Origin: Vibrio ruber DSM 16370
GTDB lineage: Bacteria; Pseudomonadota; Gammaproteobacteria; Enterobacterales; Vibrionaceae
NCBI RefSeq assembly: GCF_900163965.1
Contig: NZ_FULE01000014.1
Coordinates: 186,001 to 250,000, forward strand
DNA: 64,000 bases
Direction: 5' to 3'
The position numbers and the translations under genes were made by a program. The notes below the pieces were generated by a model, which ran no database searches, was not told where the DNA came from, and saw only the letters and a list, made by a program, of their open reading frames with translations. Of this stretch, positions 39,645 through 48,172 are shown piece by piece (within the stretch, counting starts at the first letter, position 1; each line of letters starts with the position of its first letter).

Positions 39645-39670
39645 AAGGCCTTCAATCGAGGGCCTTTTGT
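39645..39670 (+). terminator. rho-independent terminator after ychF
   Basis: Arms AAGGCC and GGCCTT with a nine-base loop, followed by a T-rich tail. Confidence 0.8.
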
Positions 39671-39827
39671 TTAATCTGCCGTCATTTCTCCTTCTGAAAT
39701 ATCGAACTCTAATCGCGCACCCTCACGCTCAGCCAATTGATTTGCGAGTTATTTTGTCTATAAACAACGCGGTTTGACTAAAAAAAAAACGAACAGTTGT
39801 TTTTCATCGATTTATTCAAAAAAACTA
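39671..39827. other. spacer with a possible gene remnant on the minus strand
   Basis: On the minus strand, bases about 39747-39673 read as 25 open codons (LANQLAEREGARLEFDISEG and then a stop), preceded by an in-frame stop. The composition is protein-like, so this could be the tail of a decayed gene. I cannot name it. The rest up to the tRNA promoter is AT-rich. Confidence 0.3.
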
Positions 39828-39856
39828 TTGACGCTCTCAAGCCATATCCGCATAAT
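39828..39856 (+). promoter_or_regulatory. strong sigma-70 promoter of the tRNA operon
   Basis: TTGACG and CATAAT are separated by exactly 17 bases. The GC-rich discriminator GCGCTCCG follows, as in promoters under stringent control by ppGpp and DksA. The first tRNA lies 45 bases downstream. Confidence 0.85.
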
Positions 39857-39900
39857 GCGCTCCGTTCGCAGGATTATGGTTCTCCTGCTTCGGGGTTTGT

Positions 39901-39977
39901 GGCTACGTAGCTCAGCTGGTTAGAGCACATCACTCATAATGATGGGGTCACAGGTTCGAATCCCGTCGTAGCCACCA
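39901..39977 (+). tRNA. tRNA-Met (CAT), elongator
   Basis: 77 bases with encoded CCA. Acceptor stem GGCTACG/CGTAGCC, anticodon loop CTCATAA on a CATCA/TGATG stem, and GGTTCGAATCC T-arm. The sequence matches the elongator, not the initiator, type: position 1 pairs with 72 and the anticodon stem lacks the three G-C pairs. First gene of the array. Confidence 0.95.
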
Positions 39978-40020
39978 TTTCCTAAAAGCTTTTAACAAGA
40001 AAAGTCTTTAGGAAATAGAT

Positions 40021-40105
40021 GCGGAAGTGGCGAAATTGGTAGACGCACCAGATTTAGGTTCTGGCGCCGCAAGGTGTGAGAGTTCAAGTCTCTCCTTCCG
40101 CACCA
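40021..40105 (+). tRNA. tRNA-Leu (TAG)
   Basis: 85 bases with encoded CCA and the long variable arm of type II tRNAs. Acceptor stem GCGGAAG/CTTCCGC and anticodon loop TTTAGGT on a CCAGA/TCTGG stem. The same gene occurs four times in the array. Confidence 0.95.
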
Positions 40106-40141
40106 TAGTTTAAAATAACTTCAGCATGAAGTTATGACGAC

Positions 40142-40216
40142 AGGTCTATCGCCAAGTGGTAAGGCAACGGGTTTTGATCCCGTCATCCCCTGGTTCGAAT
40201 CCAGGTAGACCTGCCA
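40142..40216 (+). tRNA. tRNA-Gln (TTG)
   Basis: 75 bases with encoded CCA. Acceptor stem AGGTCTA/TAGACCT, anticodon loop TTTTGAT on an ACGGG/CCCGT stem. This copy has CATCCCC before the T arm, where the other three have CATTCCC. Confidence 0.95.
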
Positions 40217-40294
40217 TATTTAATTTGTCTCAATCTGAGAAAAAGAGATTGAAACAAACAGCGGGATTGATTATATTGTCTCGCTCTAAAATGA

Positions 40295-40371
40295 GGCTAC
40301 GTAGCTCAGCTGGTTAGAGCACATCACTCATAATGATGGGGTCACAGGTTCGAATCCCGTCGTAGCCACCA
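40295..40371 (+). tRNA. tRNA-Met (CAT), elongator
   Basis: Second Met copy, identical to the first over the 77 bases that I compared. It begins the first copy of the duplicated Met-Leu-Gln-Leu segment. Confidence 0.95.
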
Positions 40372-40396
40372 TATTTGATTCTTTTGCTACTCATAT

Positions 40397-40483
40397 GCGG
40401 TGGTGGCGGAATTGGTAGACGCGCTAGCTTCAGGTGCTAGTGTCCGTTAGGACGTGAGGGTTCAAGTCCCTCCCTCCGCACCA
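40397..40483 (+). tRNA. tRNA-Leu (CAG)
   Basis: 87 bases with encoded CCA and a long variable arm. Acceptor stem GCGGTGG/CCTCCGC (wobble pairs allowed), anticodon loop TTCAGGT on a CTAGC/GCTAG stem. It reads CUG, the main leucine codon of Vibrio. Confidence 0.95.
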
Positions 40484-40498
40484 GCAAAAGAATATTAC

Positions 40499-40573
40499 AG
40501 GTCTATCGCCAAGTGGTAAGGCAACGGGTTTTGATCCCGTCATTCCCTGGTTCGAATCCAGGTAGACCTGCCA
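40499..40573 (+). tRNA. tRNA-Gln (TTG)
   Basis: Second Gln copy, with CATTCCC before the T arm. Separated from Leu-CAG by 15 bases. Confidence 0.95.
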
Positions 40574-40662
40574 TATCAAATGGCTTTGAACATTGATTGT
40601 TTGAAATATAATTGTTTAAATCAAGCGTTGAAAGTCAGAGCGAAAGCTCAAAACAAAACAAT

Positions 40663-40747
40663 GCGGAAGTGGCGAAATTGGTAGACGCACCAGATTTAGG
40701 TTCTGGCGCCGCAAGGTGTGAGAGTTCAAGTCTCTCCTTCCGCACCA
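40663..40747 (+). tRNA. tRNA-Leu (TAG)
   Basis: Second Leu-TAG copy, same 85-base sequence as the first. It ends the first copy of the duplicated segment. Confidence 0.95.
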
Positions 40748-40782
40748 TGCTTAAGATAACTTCAATATGAAGTTATGACGAC

Positions 40783-40857
40783 AGGTCTATCGCCAAGTGG
40801 TAAGGCAACGGGTTTTGATCCCGTCATTCCCTGGTTCGAATCCAGGTAGACCTGCCA
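40783..40857 (+). tRNA. tRNA-Gln (TTG)
   Basis: Third Gln copy. The 35-base spacer before it resembles the 36-base spacer before the first Gln gene. Confidence 0.95.
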
Positions 40858-40945
40858 TATCAAATGGCTTTGAACATTAATTGTTTGAAACGTAATTATT
40901 TAAACAAGCGTTGAAAGTCGGAGCGAAAGCTCAAAATAAAACAAT

Positions 40946-41030
40946 GCGGAAGTGGCGAAATTGGTAGACGCACCAGATTTAGGTTCTGGCGCCGCAAGGT
41001 GTGAGAGTTCAAGTCTCTCCTTCCGCACCA
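40946..41030 (+). tRNA. tRNA-Leu (TAG)
   Basis: Third Leu-TAG copy. The 88-base spacer before it is a diverged copy of the Gln-Leu spacer seen elsewhere in the array. Confidence 0.95.
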
Positions 41031-41061
41031 TGAATTTGTTATCAGCAGATAACGCAATGAT

Positions 41062-41138
41062 GGCTACGTAGCTCAGCTGGTTAGAGCACATCACTCATAA
41101 TGATGGGGTCACAGGTTCGAATCCCGTCGTAGCCACCA
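41062..41138 (+). tRNA. tRNA-Met (CAT), elongator
   Basis: Third Met copy. It begins the second copy of the duplicated Met-Leu-Gln-Leu segment. Confidence 0.95.
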
Positions 41139-41163
41139 TACTTCATTCTTTTGCTACTCATAT

Positions 41164-41250
41164 GCGGTGGTGGCGGAATTGGTAGACGCGCTAGCTTCAG
41201 GTGCTAGTGTCCGTTAGGACGTGAGGGTTCAAGTCCCTCCCTCCGCACCA
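41164..41250 (+). tRNA. tRNA-Leu (CAG)
   Basis: Second Leu-CAG copy, same sequence as the first over 87 bases. Confidence 0.95.
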
Positions 41251-41265
41251 GCAAAAGAATATTAC

Positions 41266-41340
41266 AGGTCTATCGCCAAGTGGTAAGGCAACGGGTTTTG
41301 ATCCCGTCATTCCCTGGTTCGAATCCAGGTAGACCTGCCA
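41266..41340 (+). tRNA. tRNA-Gln (TTG)
   Basis: Fourth Gln copy, 15 bases after Leu-CAG as in the first segment. Confidence 0.95.
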
Positions 41341-41428
41341 TATCAAATGGCTTTGAACATTGATTGTTTGAAATATAATTGTTTAAACAAGCGTTGAAAG
41401 CCAGAGCGAAAGCTCAAAACAAAACAAT

Positions 41429-41513
41429 GCGGAAGTGGCGAAATTGGTAGACGCACCAGATTTAGGTTCTGGCGCCGCAAGGTGTGAGAGTTCAAGTCTC
41501 TCCTTCCGCACCA
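41429..41513 (+). tRNA. tRNA-Leu (TAG)
   Basis: Fourth Leu-TAG copy and last gene of the array, followed eight bases later by the operon terminator. Confidence 0.95.
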
Positions 41514-41521
41514 TCATTCTG

Positions 41522-41552
41522 ACCCGGACATCTGTCTGGGTTTTGTTTTATC
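41522..41552 (+). terminator. rho-independent terminator of the tRNA operon
   Basis: Arms ACCCGGACA and TGTCTGGGT (one mismatch) with loop TCT, followed by TTTGTTTTA. Confidence 0.85.
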
Positions 41553-41636
41553 TGCACCGCGTAAATATACCTGATGACACCCAATATCAGAGAGCATTCC
41601 ATTCTGCCCAAAGTACTCTATCCCATTGGCTAAGCA

Positions 41637-41668
41637 TAAAAAAATCCAGCCGAAACTGGATTTTTCTC
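41637..41668 (-). terminator. rho-independent terminator after flaC
   Basis: On the minus strand arms AAAATCCAG and CTGGATTTT enclose TTTCGG and are followed by a T run; it starts 22 bases after the flaC stop. Confidence 0.85.
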
Positions 41669-41689
41669 GTACCGATAATAAAGAGAATA

Positions 41690-42823
41690 TTATCCAAGTA
41701 ATCCTAATGCAGCACTTGGCGCTTGTTTGGCTTGTGCCAAAACAGAGCTTGATGCCTGAGAAAGGATCTGAGCCTTGGTCAATGCTGTGGTTTCTTTCGC
41801 AAAGTCGGTATCTTTGATCCGGCTCTTCGATGCATTCACATTCTCATTGATGTTATCCAAGTTACTGATCGCATGTCCGAAACGGTTTTGGAATGCACCG
41901 AGCTCAGCACGATGACTATCCACATACTTCAGTGCGGCATCAACGACAGCAACCGACTGTTGGGCACCGCCAACCGAAGTGACATCAATATTGCTGACTG
42001 TTGTCGCTTTACCTTCACCGATACCCAGTTCACCCGCGAGACTGCCACCGAAGCTTACCTCACCATCCACTTTATTATTATCCGTGAATAATTGCAGTTT
42101 GCCTTCATCATCAACAGACGCCTTAACCATGTCAGTCTGACCATTGATGTAGGTTGCCAACTCTTCAATATCATCACCTGCTTTCGCATTGATATTGATG
42201 GTTTGCTCGCCACTGAATTTGTCATTGACTGTAATGGTCAGATCATTGGCACCATTTTGAACCTGCCAGTCTTTCCCTTTACCGTTTTCAGCAATATAAG
42301 ACATGCCGCCCATCTGGCTATTATCGCTACGCATATCTTTCAGATGGAGCATAACCGCTTCACCGCTATCAGAACCGATCTGGAAAGATTTGGTATCGAA
42401 AGTACCGTTTAGAAGCTTATTACCACCAAATGATGTTGTTTCCGCAACACGGTTTAATTCATCATTCAATGCTGTAATTTCTTCCTGAATCGCAACACGA
42501 TCCGATTTAGAGTTAGAACCATTCGCTGATTGAAGAGACAAGTCTCTCATCCGTTGCAGAATACTGGTTGTTTCATTCATTGCCCCTTCCGCAGTCTGAG
42601 CAATTGAAATCCCGTCATTCGCGTTACGAACAGCAACCCCCAAGCCCCGGCTTTGAACACTCAAACGGTTTGAGATTTGCAGGCCGGCTGAATCATCTTT
42701 GGCACTGTTGATTCGATACCCAGAGGATAAGCGTTCCATGGATGAGTTCATCGACTTCGTGGCACTATTCAGATAGCGCTGTGCCGTCATCGCAGAAACG
42801 TTCGTGTTTACATTAACCGCCAT
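41690..42823 (-). CDS. flaC: polar flagellin, FlaC type
   Basis: 377 residues with no signal peptide, as expected for export by the flagellar type III system. The N-terminal D0/D1 coiled regions ([40 protein letters not shown]) and C-terminal D1/D0 ([20 protein letters not shown], ending ALGLLG) are strongly conserved, with a variable middle. The whole resembles Vibrio FlaC more than FlaA, for instance FLHL-like [20 protein letters not shown] in the middle. It has its own sigma-28 promoter and a leader with two hairpins, and lies about 540 bases after flaA. Confidence 0.93.
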   Translation of the reverse strand: MAVNVNTNVSAMTAQRYLNSATKSMNSSMERLSSGYRINSAKDDSAGLQISNRLSVQSRGLGVAVRNANDGISIAQTAEGAMNETTSILQRMRDLSLQSANGSNSKSDRVAIQEEITALNDELNRVAETTSFGGNKLLNGTFDTKSFQIGSDSGEAVMLHLKDMRSDNSQMGGMSYIAENGKGKDWQVQNGANDLTITVNDKFSGEQTININAKAGDDIEELATYINGQTDMVKASVDDEGKLQLFTDNNKVDGEVSFGGSLAGELGIGEGKATTVSNIDVTSVGGAQQSVAVVDAALKYVDSHRAELGAFQNRFGHAISNLDNINENVNASKSRIKDTDFAKETTALTKAQILSQASSSVLAQAKQAPSAALGLLG

Positions 42824-42841
42824 AGTGGTTTCTCCTATTGA

Positions 42842-42890
42842 TTTTCCGACGTCGCGGAAATTCTTGACTGTTTTCCGACGTCTCGGAAAA
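42842..42890 (-). repeat. two palindromic repeats in the flaC leader
   Basis: TTTTCCGACGTCGCGGAAA at 42842-42860 and TTTTCCGACGTCTCGGAAAA at 42871-42890 are near-identical and 29 bases apart. Each is an inverted repeat. They lie between the predicted sigma-28 start site and the flaC ribosome site, so the transcript would carry two consecutive stem-loops with a GACG-type loop. Confidence 0.85.
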
Positions 42891-42916
42891 CTATAGTTCT
42901 CTCAAAGTTCGACCTT

Positions 42917-42943
42917 TTAGCGACTCAGAATGAATTTCCTTTA
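42917..42943 (-). promoter_or_regulatory. sigma-28 (FliA) promoter of flaC
   Basis: On the minus strand TAAA, 15 bases and GTCGCTAA match the sigma-28 consensus TAAA-N15-GCCGATAA at 10 of 12 positions. The start site would fall near 42910, giving a leader of about 87 bases. Confidence 0.8.
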
Positions 42944-43142
42944 GGAAAAAGGTGGCATTATCATAGCGAAGTGATCGTCAGGAGGAGAAAATGAGAGAAG
43001 CAACACAAATCTCAGATAAAACTCAGAAAAGACTCAAGTTTTTCGTCATTGTGCCGAGTCGTCCAGCGCGCATGGCGTAAATAAGCCAACCACAATTACG
43101 CTTGAAGAAACCTGATTAATAGATAAGGAATTGATAGAAAAG
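42944..43142. other. spacer between the flagellin genes
   Basis: No gene is visible. It holds sequence upstream of the flaC promoter, and the sequences to the left of the flaA terminator. Confidence 0.5.
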
Positions 43143-43178
43143 GAAAAAGCCCCTTATCTTTGAGAGAACCGGGGCTAT
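43143..43178 (-). terminator. rho-independent terminator after flaA
   Basis: On the minus strand arms AGCCCC and GGGGCT, with a 17-base loop, are followed by TTTTTCC. A second inverted repeat with arms AGCTTTATCA and TGATAAAGCT lies at about 43318-43355, just after the flaA stop, and may also act on the transcript end. Confidence 0.65.
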
Positions 43179-43363
43179 TGGTGGTAAGTCAATCATGCGG
43201 AGATCAAGAGAAATGAACACTCATGACTAACCGGGCGCATGATGAGGAATGAGTATAAAGCAGGTGTTAAACTTGAGAGAGCTTTATATCATCCACAAAT
43301 CACACTTTACCAAACAAGCTTTATCACATACCCACGTCTGAGCTGAATGATAAAGCTCGGTTA

Positions 43364-44503
43364 CTACTGCAATAGTGACATTGCAGAGTTTGGTAACTGT
43401 TTTGCCTGAGCAAGTATTGAAGTACCTGCCTGTTGCAATATTTGTGCTTTGGTCATCTGCGTCGTTTCTCTCGCAAAGTCGGTATCTTTAATCCGGCTCT
43501 TCGACGCTTCAACATTTTCCTGTATGTTCGACAAGTTATTGATACTGTGACTCAAACGGTTCTGTTTGGCCCCTAAATCTGCACGTTGCGCATCCACATA
43601 ATGAAGGGCTGCATCAAGAACACCGACCGAGTTCTGCGAGTTACCAATATTCAGGATATCGGTTGTCTGAACCGTCGTATTCTGTCCCGGGCCACCATCC
43701 AGACCCAACTCGGTGGCTAATCCGCCAGATATCGAGAGATTTCCCTGAAGATTAGACTCAGCCATAAAGAGCTGAAGGTGTCCATCATCATCTACAGATG
43801 CAGTGACATCATCGACCTGACCATTGATATAAGTTGCCAACTCTTCGATGTCATCACCTGGTTTTGCCATAACATCGACTGAAACCTGCTCACCATTTTT
43901 CTTGGTAAACTCTAACTTCAGATCCCGGGCATTCGCAGGAACGCCCCAGCTCATGTCTTTGCCTTGTTCGGACACGAATGTCTGGCCACCCATCCGGAAA
44001 TCATCAGCCCGAATACTCGTAAGGCCAACAATAATCGCTTCACCTGAGCTGGCACCAATCTGGAAGGCAGACTCACCAAATGTACCGTTCAACAGTTTAC
44101 GACCACCAAATGAGGTTGTTTCTGCAATCCGGTTCAATTCATCCTGAAGAGCCGTATACTCTTCATTTAGCGCCTTACGCTCAGATGAGGAGTTGGTACC
44201 GTTTGCAGACTGGAGTGCCAGATCCCGCATCCGCTGCAATATACTGGTTGACTCATTCATAGCTCCTTCAGCAGTCTGTGCAATCGAAATACCGTCATTG
44301 GCATTGCGCATCGCGACATCTAACCCTCGGGACTGAGCAGTCAACCGGTTCGAAATCTGAAGACCGGCCGCATCATCTTTTGCGCTGTTAATCCGGTTAC
44401 CCGAAGACAGACGCTCCATTGAGGTGTTCAACTCACCCGTTGCCTTATTCAGGTAACGCTGAGCGGTCATCGCTGACACATTGGTATTGACTGTGATGGT
44501 CAT
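43364..44503 (-). CDS. flaA: major polar flagellin, FlaA type
   Basis: 379 residues and closely like Vibrio cholerae FlaA. It has [20 protein letters not shown] at the N terminus, [18 protein letters not shown] and [20 protein letters not shown] in the middle, and ends [17 protein letters not shown]. In V. cholerae FlaA is the only flagellin needed for filament assembly and its gene is sigma-54 dependent. It follows flgL by 433 bases and has a possible sigma-54 site about 150 bases upstream of the start. Confidence 0.95.
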   Translation of the reverse strand: MTITVNTNVSAMTAQRYLNKATGELNTSMERLSSGNRINSAKDDAAGLQISNRLTAQSRGLDVAMRNANDGISIAQTAEGAMNESTSILQRMRDLALQSANGTNSSSERKALNEEYTALQDELNRIAETTSFGGRKLLNGTFGESAFQIGASSGEAIIVGLTSIRADDFRMGGQTFVSEQGKDMSWGVPANARDLKLEFTKKNGEQVSVDVMAKPGDDIEELATYINGQVDDVTASVDDDGHLQLFMAESNLQGNLSISGGLATELGLDGGPGQNTTVQTTDILNIGNSQNSVGVLDAALHYVDAQRADLGAKQNRLSHSINNLSNIQENVEASKSRIKDTDFARETTQMTKAQILQQAGTSILAQAKQLPNSAMSLLQ

Positions 44504-44646
44504 AGTTTGCTCTCCTATTGAGTCCGCAAGCTTTCTGCGAAGCGGTCAGCTTTAACTCTTATTTGGAAGCACTGACCGTAAATAACTTGCCACATCTGCA
44601 ACATTGCCGGTTCCAAACCGATAACTTGCGCTCTGATAGATTTAAT

Positions 44647-44661
44647 TCAATTACTGTGCCA
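44647..44661 (-). promoter_or_regulatory. possible sigma-54 promoter of flaA
   Basis: On the minus strand TGGCAC, five bases and TTGA match the sigma-54 consensus except that the -12 element has GA instead of GC. The site is about 145 bases upstream of the start. Confidence 0.5.
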
Positions 44662-44936
44662 ACTTTAAAATAAAAAATTTAACCCAATAAAATCAACAAC
44701 TTAAATAACAAAGAATCACATGACAACACTTTAGGGTTTCTCTGCAATCCTGTTTTATTTCCGCTTTGCCGCTTCGTTGCCGCTTGATTGCCTCAGCAAT
44801 CACTGCGTGAATATGCCGGCTGACAAAGCTTTACTTGCTAAAACGAGCTCCCGAATAAAGGTTCTCGCCTTCACAAAACAATATTCAATACAACTCCTTT
44901 CGCGACTTATGGCATGGCACATAAGGCAAATGAAAG
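44662..44936. other. spacer between flgL and the flaA promoter
   Basis: No gene is visible. On the minus strand a hairpin with arms TGATTGC and GCAATCA and loop TGAG is followed by three copies of AGCGGCAA/AGCGGAA in a row (about 44755-44800). There is no T run, so it is not an ordinary terminator. Confidence 0.45.
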
Positions 44937-46130
44937 TTAGATATAATTGAACAGTGTTAAGTCCTTCGTTTTACTGAAAGCCTGTTGAGATGCCTGAAGC
45001 GCACGAGTATTCTCATTAAACTCGATCACGGCATCCGCATAATCAAGATCCTCAAAGCTGCTTTTAGACTTTGCCAAAGTCAGTTTGAAGTCTTCATGTT
45101 CTTGCTCCTGAATATCTAATGTATTCAGCCGCGCACCGATATCCGTTCTGACTTTTGTCAGGTGGATAAAGGCTGCATGAAATTCTCTGGTAACTTGATG
45201 GAGCTTCGCGGTCGCTGATCCATCAGCAACGGAGTCGCGTGAATATTCCATTGCCTTTTTGAAACTGTCAAAAATGTTGAAGGTCTTTCTCGGGGACAGC
45301 TCAATGACATCTCCCGGTGAAATTTGGCCTTTCAGTTCAATATTCACACCTTCGTAATTGATGCCGGTTTTCGGATCAAATTCTCCGGCCTGAACGGCAC
45401 TTCCGTCCTGTTCTAACTGATAGCCATATTTGCCGTTGCCCATATCAACAAAAGTCACCCGATATTGTGATTGATCTTGAGGATCGGTATTGGTGGCTTT
45501 TTCCAGCAACAGCTCAGAACCTTCCTGCAACTGATAATCGGGCTCATAATCACCAAAAGGATTATCGATTTGCATAAATACTTTACTGCCGGGATTATTG
45601 AACGGCATTTCCAGACTATTGGAAATTCTCATTTTGCGTTGATAATCATCACCGGCGTAAGTCACATTACCTTCTTTATCACGGAAAAAAGGCTGCTTAT
45701 CCGGTTTGGTTCCGGCAAAAATATAGTTACCCAGTTCATCCTGAACATTCGCCAGATTGAGAAAGTTATCCGCTAACTCTTCCAGTTCACGCTCTTTCGC
45801 CTGACGATCTTCGGGTGATAATGAACCGTTGATCATCTCCATGACTGTCCGCTTTGCCTCATCGGCATAATCTTCCGCATTGGAGATAATGACTTCTTGA
45901 TGTCCCAGCCGGTTGCGCACCAGAACTATCGAATCAAGGTATTGGCGCAGTTGCTCTTCTTGCTGCCCCACATTCTGGATGTAATGAGTGGCCAGTGGAT
46001 TATCACTGGGAGACATCAGCTTTTTACCCGATGCCAACTGAGCCTGATTGTGATAAATCTTGGCTTCCTGACGACGGATATCGTTCTGCACAGCCTGATA
46101 GTTATGGAAGCTTGAAATACGACCAACCAT
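44937..46130 (-). CDS. flgL: flagellar hook-filament junction protein FlgL (HAP3)
   Basis: 397 residues with flagellin-like ends: RISSFHNYQAVQNDIRRQEA, ASGKKLMSPSDNPLATHYI and, at the C terminus, DYADAVIEFNENTRALQASQ. FlgL forms the second junction ring between hook and filament. It is 13 bases after flgK, and the pair is transcribed from a sigma-54 site before flgK. Confidence 0.95.
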   Translation of the reverse strand: MVGRISSFHNYQAVQNDIRRQEAKIYHNQAQLASGKKLMSPSDNPLATHYIQNVGQQEEQLRQYLDSIVLVRNRLGHQEVIISNAEDYADEAKRTVMEMINGSLSPEDRQAKERELEELADNFLNLANVQDELGNYIFAGTKPDKQPFFRDKEGNVTYAGDDYQRKMRISNSLEMPFNNPGSKVFMQIDNPFGDYEPDYQLQEGSELLLEKATNTDPQDQSQYRVTFVDMGNGKYGYQLEQDGSAVQAGEFDPKTGINYEGVNIELKGQISPGDVIELSPRKTFNIFDSFKKAMEYSRDSVADGSATAKLHQVTREFHAAFIHLTKVRTDIGARLNTLDIQEQEHEDFKLTLAKSKSSFEDLDYADAVIEFNENTRALQASQQAFSKTKDLTLFNYI

Positions 46131-46143
46131 AAGATCCTCCTCC

Positions 46144-48018
46144 CTATCTCAACTGTAAAATGGTATTAAAGGTATCATTGGCCGCCTGCATAATCCGCGA
46201 AGATGCCATATATGCCTGTTGAAATTTCATCATATTGGCGGCTTCTTCATCCAGATTCACACCTGACACAGAGGCGATCCGTTCTTGGGCTGCTTCTTTC
46301 TCGAGGCGGGCCACATCAGTCAGCCGAGAGGCGGTAGACATTCTCAACCCAACATTGGTATTCAGGTTGTGGTAAACATCCAAAATCGTGGATTCGTTAT
46401 TGTCCAGCTTCTTCTCGGTCTGAATATTCTGCATTTTTCTCAGGTTGCCGTTATCCCCTTCAGAGGGAACCAAGTTCGCGGTGAACTTATCTTTTGGCAA
46501 AGCACCGGCAGACAACTCAAATGTTGTTCCCATGACAGTTACCGGGCCAGACGGCGGATAAGCTTGATTTTCCGCAACAATATTGCCGTCTTTATCTTTC
46601 ACCGTGAAAGTATCTCCCAGCTCAGAAACATCAATTTCAAATTCTCGCAACTCACCGGCTTGTAGAATATTAAAAGTGGCACTTCCCTGAGCAAAAGTGG
46701 TTGAAGCCTCATAACTCTGAGCGGCAATTTTTGCCGGGTCGTTCATTTCCATTTTGATGGTTGCCGCACCGGAACGAGTCGGCCGGATGAGCACTCGCTC
46801 CCCTTCTTTCGGTTCGTTGCGAATTTCAATTCTCATTCCGTCAATATAGATTTCACCACCACTTGGTGATAACTCCCGCTGCTCGCCATTCGGCAAAATC
46901 GCAATATAATCACTGCCATCATAAAGAAGTGAATATTCACCACCTTTTAATTGCGACACATCTTCGATGTAGGCTGCCATATCCGCTTCAGACTCACTGC
47001 TGGTAATCACCCGCTCTTTGGCAATCCGCTCATCGTTCACATCGGTAAACATCAAGTCGCCGATGTCGCCATTCAGATCAAGCCCTTGTCGCTGCAACTT
47101 ATTGACATCATAAGAAAAGCTGGTCGCAAGGCGGCCAATCTCATCAAGTACGTTGGGAATTTCGTTATCACGCATATTAAATAGCGCTCCGATCTTACCC
47201 CCCATATCTTTAGACGTAATCGCTTTAATCCCTTTTCCTTCAACCATCGCCAGGCGCCATTGATGGGTATCTGGATAACCATCAATCATCTTCAACTGGC
47301 TGGCCTCAGTACCAGAAACCAAAGTATGCCCATTGCCGATATGAATATTGAACCCTTCAGCATTTTTCCGTGGTGTTACAGTGACTTTGGTGTATTCAGA
47401 GAGCTCTTTGACTAACTTTTCATGTTGGTCCATCAGGTCATTATGAGGCCCGGGAGTCCGCATCATTAAACGCTGTAAATCTCTGATTTCTAAAGCAAGC
47501 TGATTGATCCGCTTGATACCGAGATCCAGCCCTTTATTGACCGTCTCATACTGGCGGCGAATCGTTTCATGAAAATCATTCAGGTTCTGGGTCATTAACT
47601 GGGATTTTTCCAGCACCACTTTCCGTGCACCCATATCATTGGGGCTATCAGCCAGCGTTTTCAGCGCGTCAAACCACTCATTCATGTTTTCCGGAATTTT
47701 CTTGGAAGCAACGGAAGAGAGCATCTTAGATAACATATCCAGATTTTGCTCAGTATCATGCTTATAGGCGTAATCAGTGGTGGCAATATTTAGCTCTTTG
47801 ACGGCAAACTGATCCCACGAGCGGCGAACATTTTCCACATGGACACCCATGCCGTAGGTCTGGCCGCCGTACATCCGCGGGGCATTAACACCCTGAATCA
47901 CAGACTGACGACTGTAACCTTCTGTATTTACGTTCGATATATTGTGACCGGTCGTGTTGAGCTGTCTTTGAGATGTTAAGACACTCTGAGTCCCAATATT
48001 CAATAAATCAGACGCCAT
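46144..48018 (-). CDS. flgK: flagellar hook-filament junction protein FlgK (HAP1)
   Basis: 624 residues. The N terminus SDLLNIGTQSVLTSQRQLNT followed by TTGHNISNVNTEGYSRQSV is the rod-hook-type motif, and the C-terminal NLDEEAANMMKFQQAYMASS with VIQAANDTFNT-like end is diagnostic. FlgK joins the hook to FlgL and the filament. It has its own sigma-54 promoter upstream. Confidence 0.96.
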   Translation of the reverse strand: MASDLLNIGTQSVLTSQRQLNTTGHNISNVNTEGYSRQSVIQGVNAPRMYGGQTYGMGVHVENVRRSWDQFAVKELNIATTDYAYKHDTEQNLDMLSKMLSSVASKKIPENMNEWFDALKTLADSPNDMGARKVVLEKSQLMTQNLNDFHETIRRQYETVNKGLDLGIKRINQLALEIRDLQRLMMRTPGPHNDLMDQHEKLVKELSEYTKVTVTPRKNAEGFNIHIGNGHTLVSGTEASQLKMIDGYPDTHQWRLAMVEGKGIKAITSKDMGGKIGALFNMRDNEIPNVLDEIGRLATSFSYDVNKLQRQGLDLNGDIGDLMFTDVNDERIAKERVITSSESEADMAAYIEDVSQLKGGEYSLLYDGSDYIAILPNGEQRELSPSGGEIYIDGMRIEIRNEPKEGERVLIRPTRSGAATIKMEMNDPAKIAAQSYEASTTFAQGSATFNILQAGELREFEIDVSELGDTFTVKDKDGNIVAENQAYPPSGPVTVMGTTFELSAGALPKDKFTANLVPSEGDNGNLRKMQNIQTEKKLDNNESTILDVYHNLNTNVGLRMSTASRLTDVARLEKEAAQERIASVSGVNLDEEAANMMKFQQAYMASSRIMQAANDTFNTILQLR

Positions 48019-48073
48019 ACCGCCCCCACAAGATAAAAATCATCAGTCAAAACTGAACCTTCTATCAAAATGA

Positions 48074-48089
48074 AGCAATATGTATGCCA
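48074..48089 (-). promoter_or_regulatory. sigma-54 promoter of flgKL
   Basis: TGGCAT, ACATA and TTGC on the minus strand match the -24/-12 consensus with one change, about 55 bases upstream of the flgK start. Confidence 0.75.
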
Positions 48090-48172
48090 TTAAATTAATC
48101 AGATAAAATACAATAGGTTATTCAGATACCGGAAGGAAATTTCCGCCCTGCCAAGGACAAGGTGGTAGGTGT

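Larger units (their letters stand above)
40295..41513 (+). repeat. segmental duplication of a four-tRNA block
   Basis: The block Met-Leu(CAG)-Gln-Leu(TAG) occurs at 40295-40747 (453 bases) and again at 41062-41513 (452 bases). Spacer lengths are 25, 15 and 89 versus 25, 15 and 88 bases and the spacers themselves are nearly identical, which tRNA conservation cannot explain. A Gln-Leu unit with a related spacer lies between the two copies. Confidence 0.9.

Noticed and set aside
39901..41513. CRISPR-like regular repeats
   Set aside because: The repeated units are tRNA genes with full cloverleaf features, not CRISPR repeats.
40900..41701. Frames of 64-88 codons on both strands across the tRNA genes
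   Set aside because: They read through tRNA sequence; one even contains the Leu tRNA, so they are artefacts.
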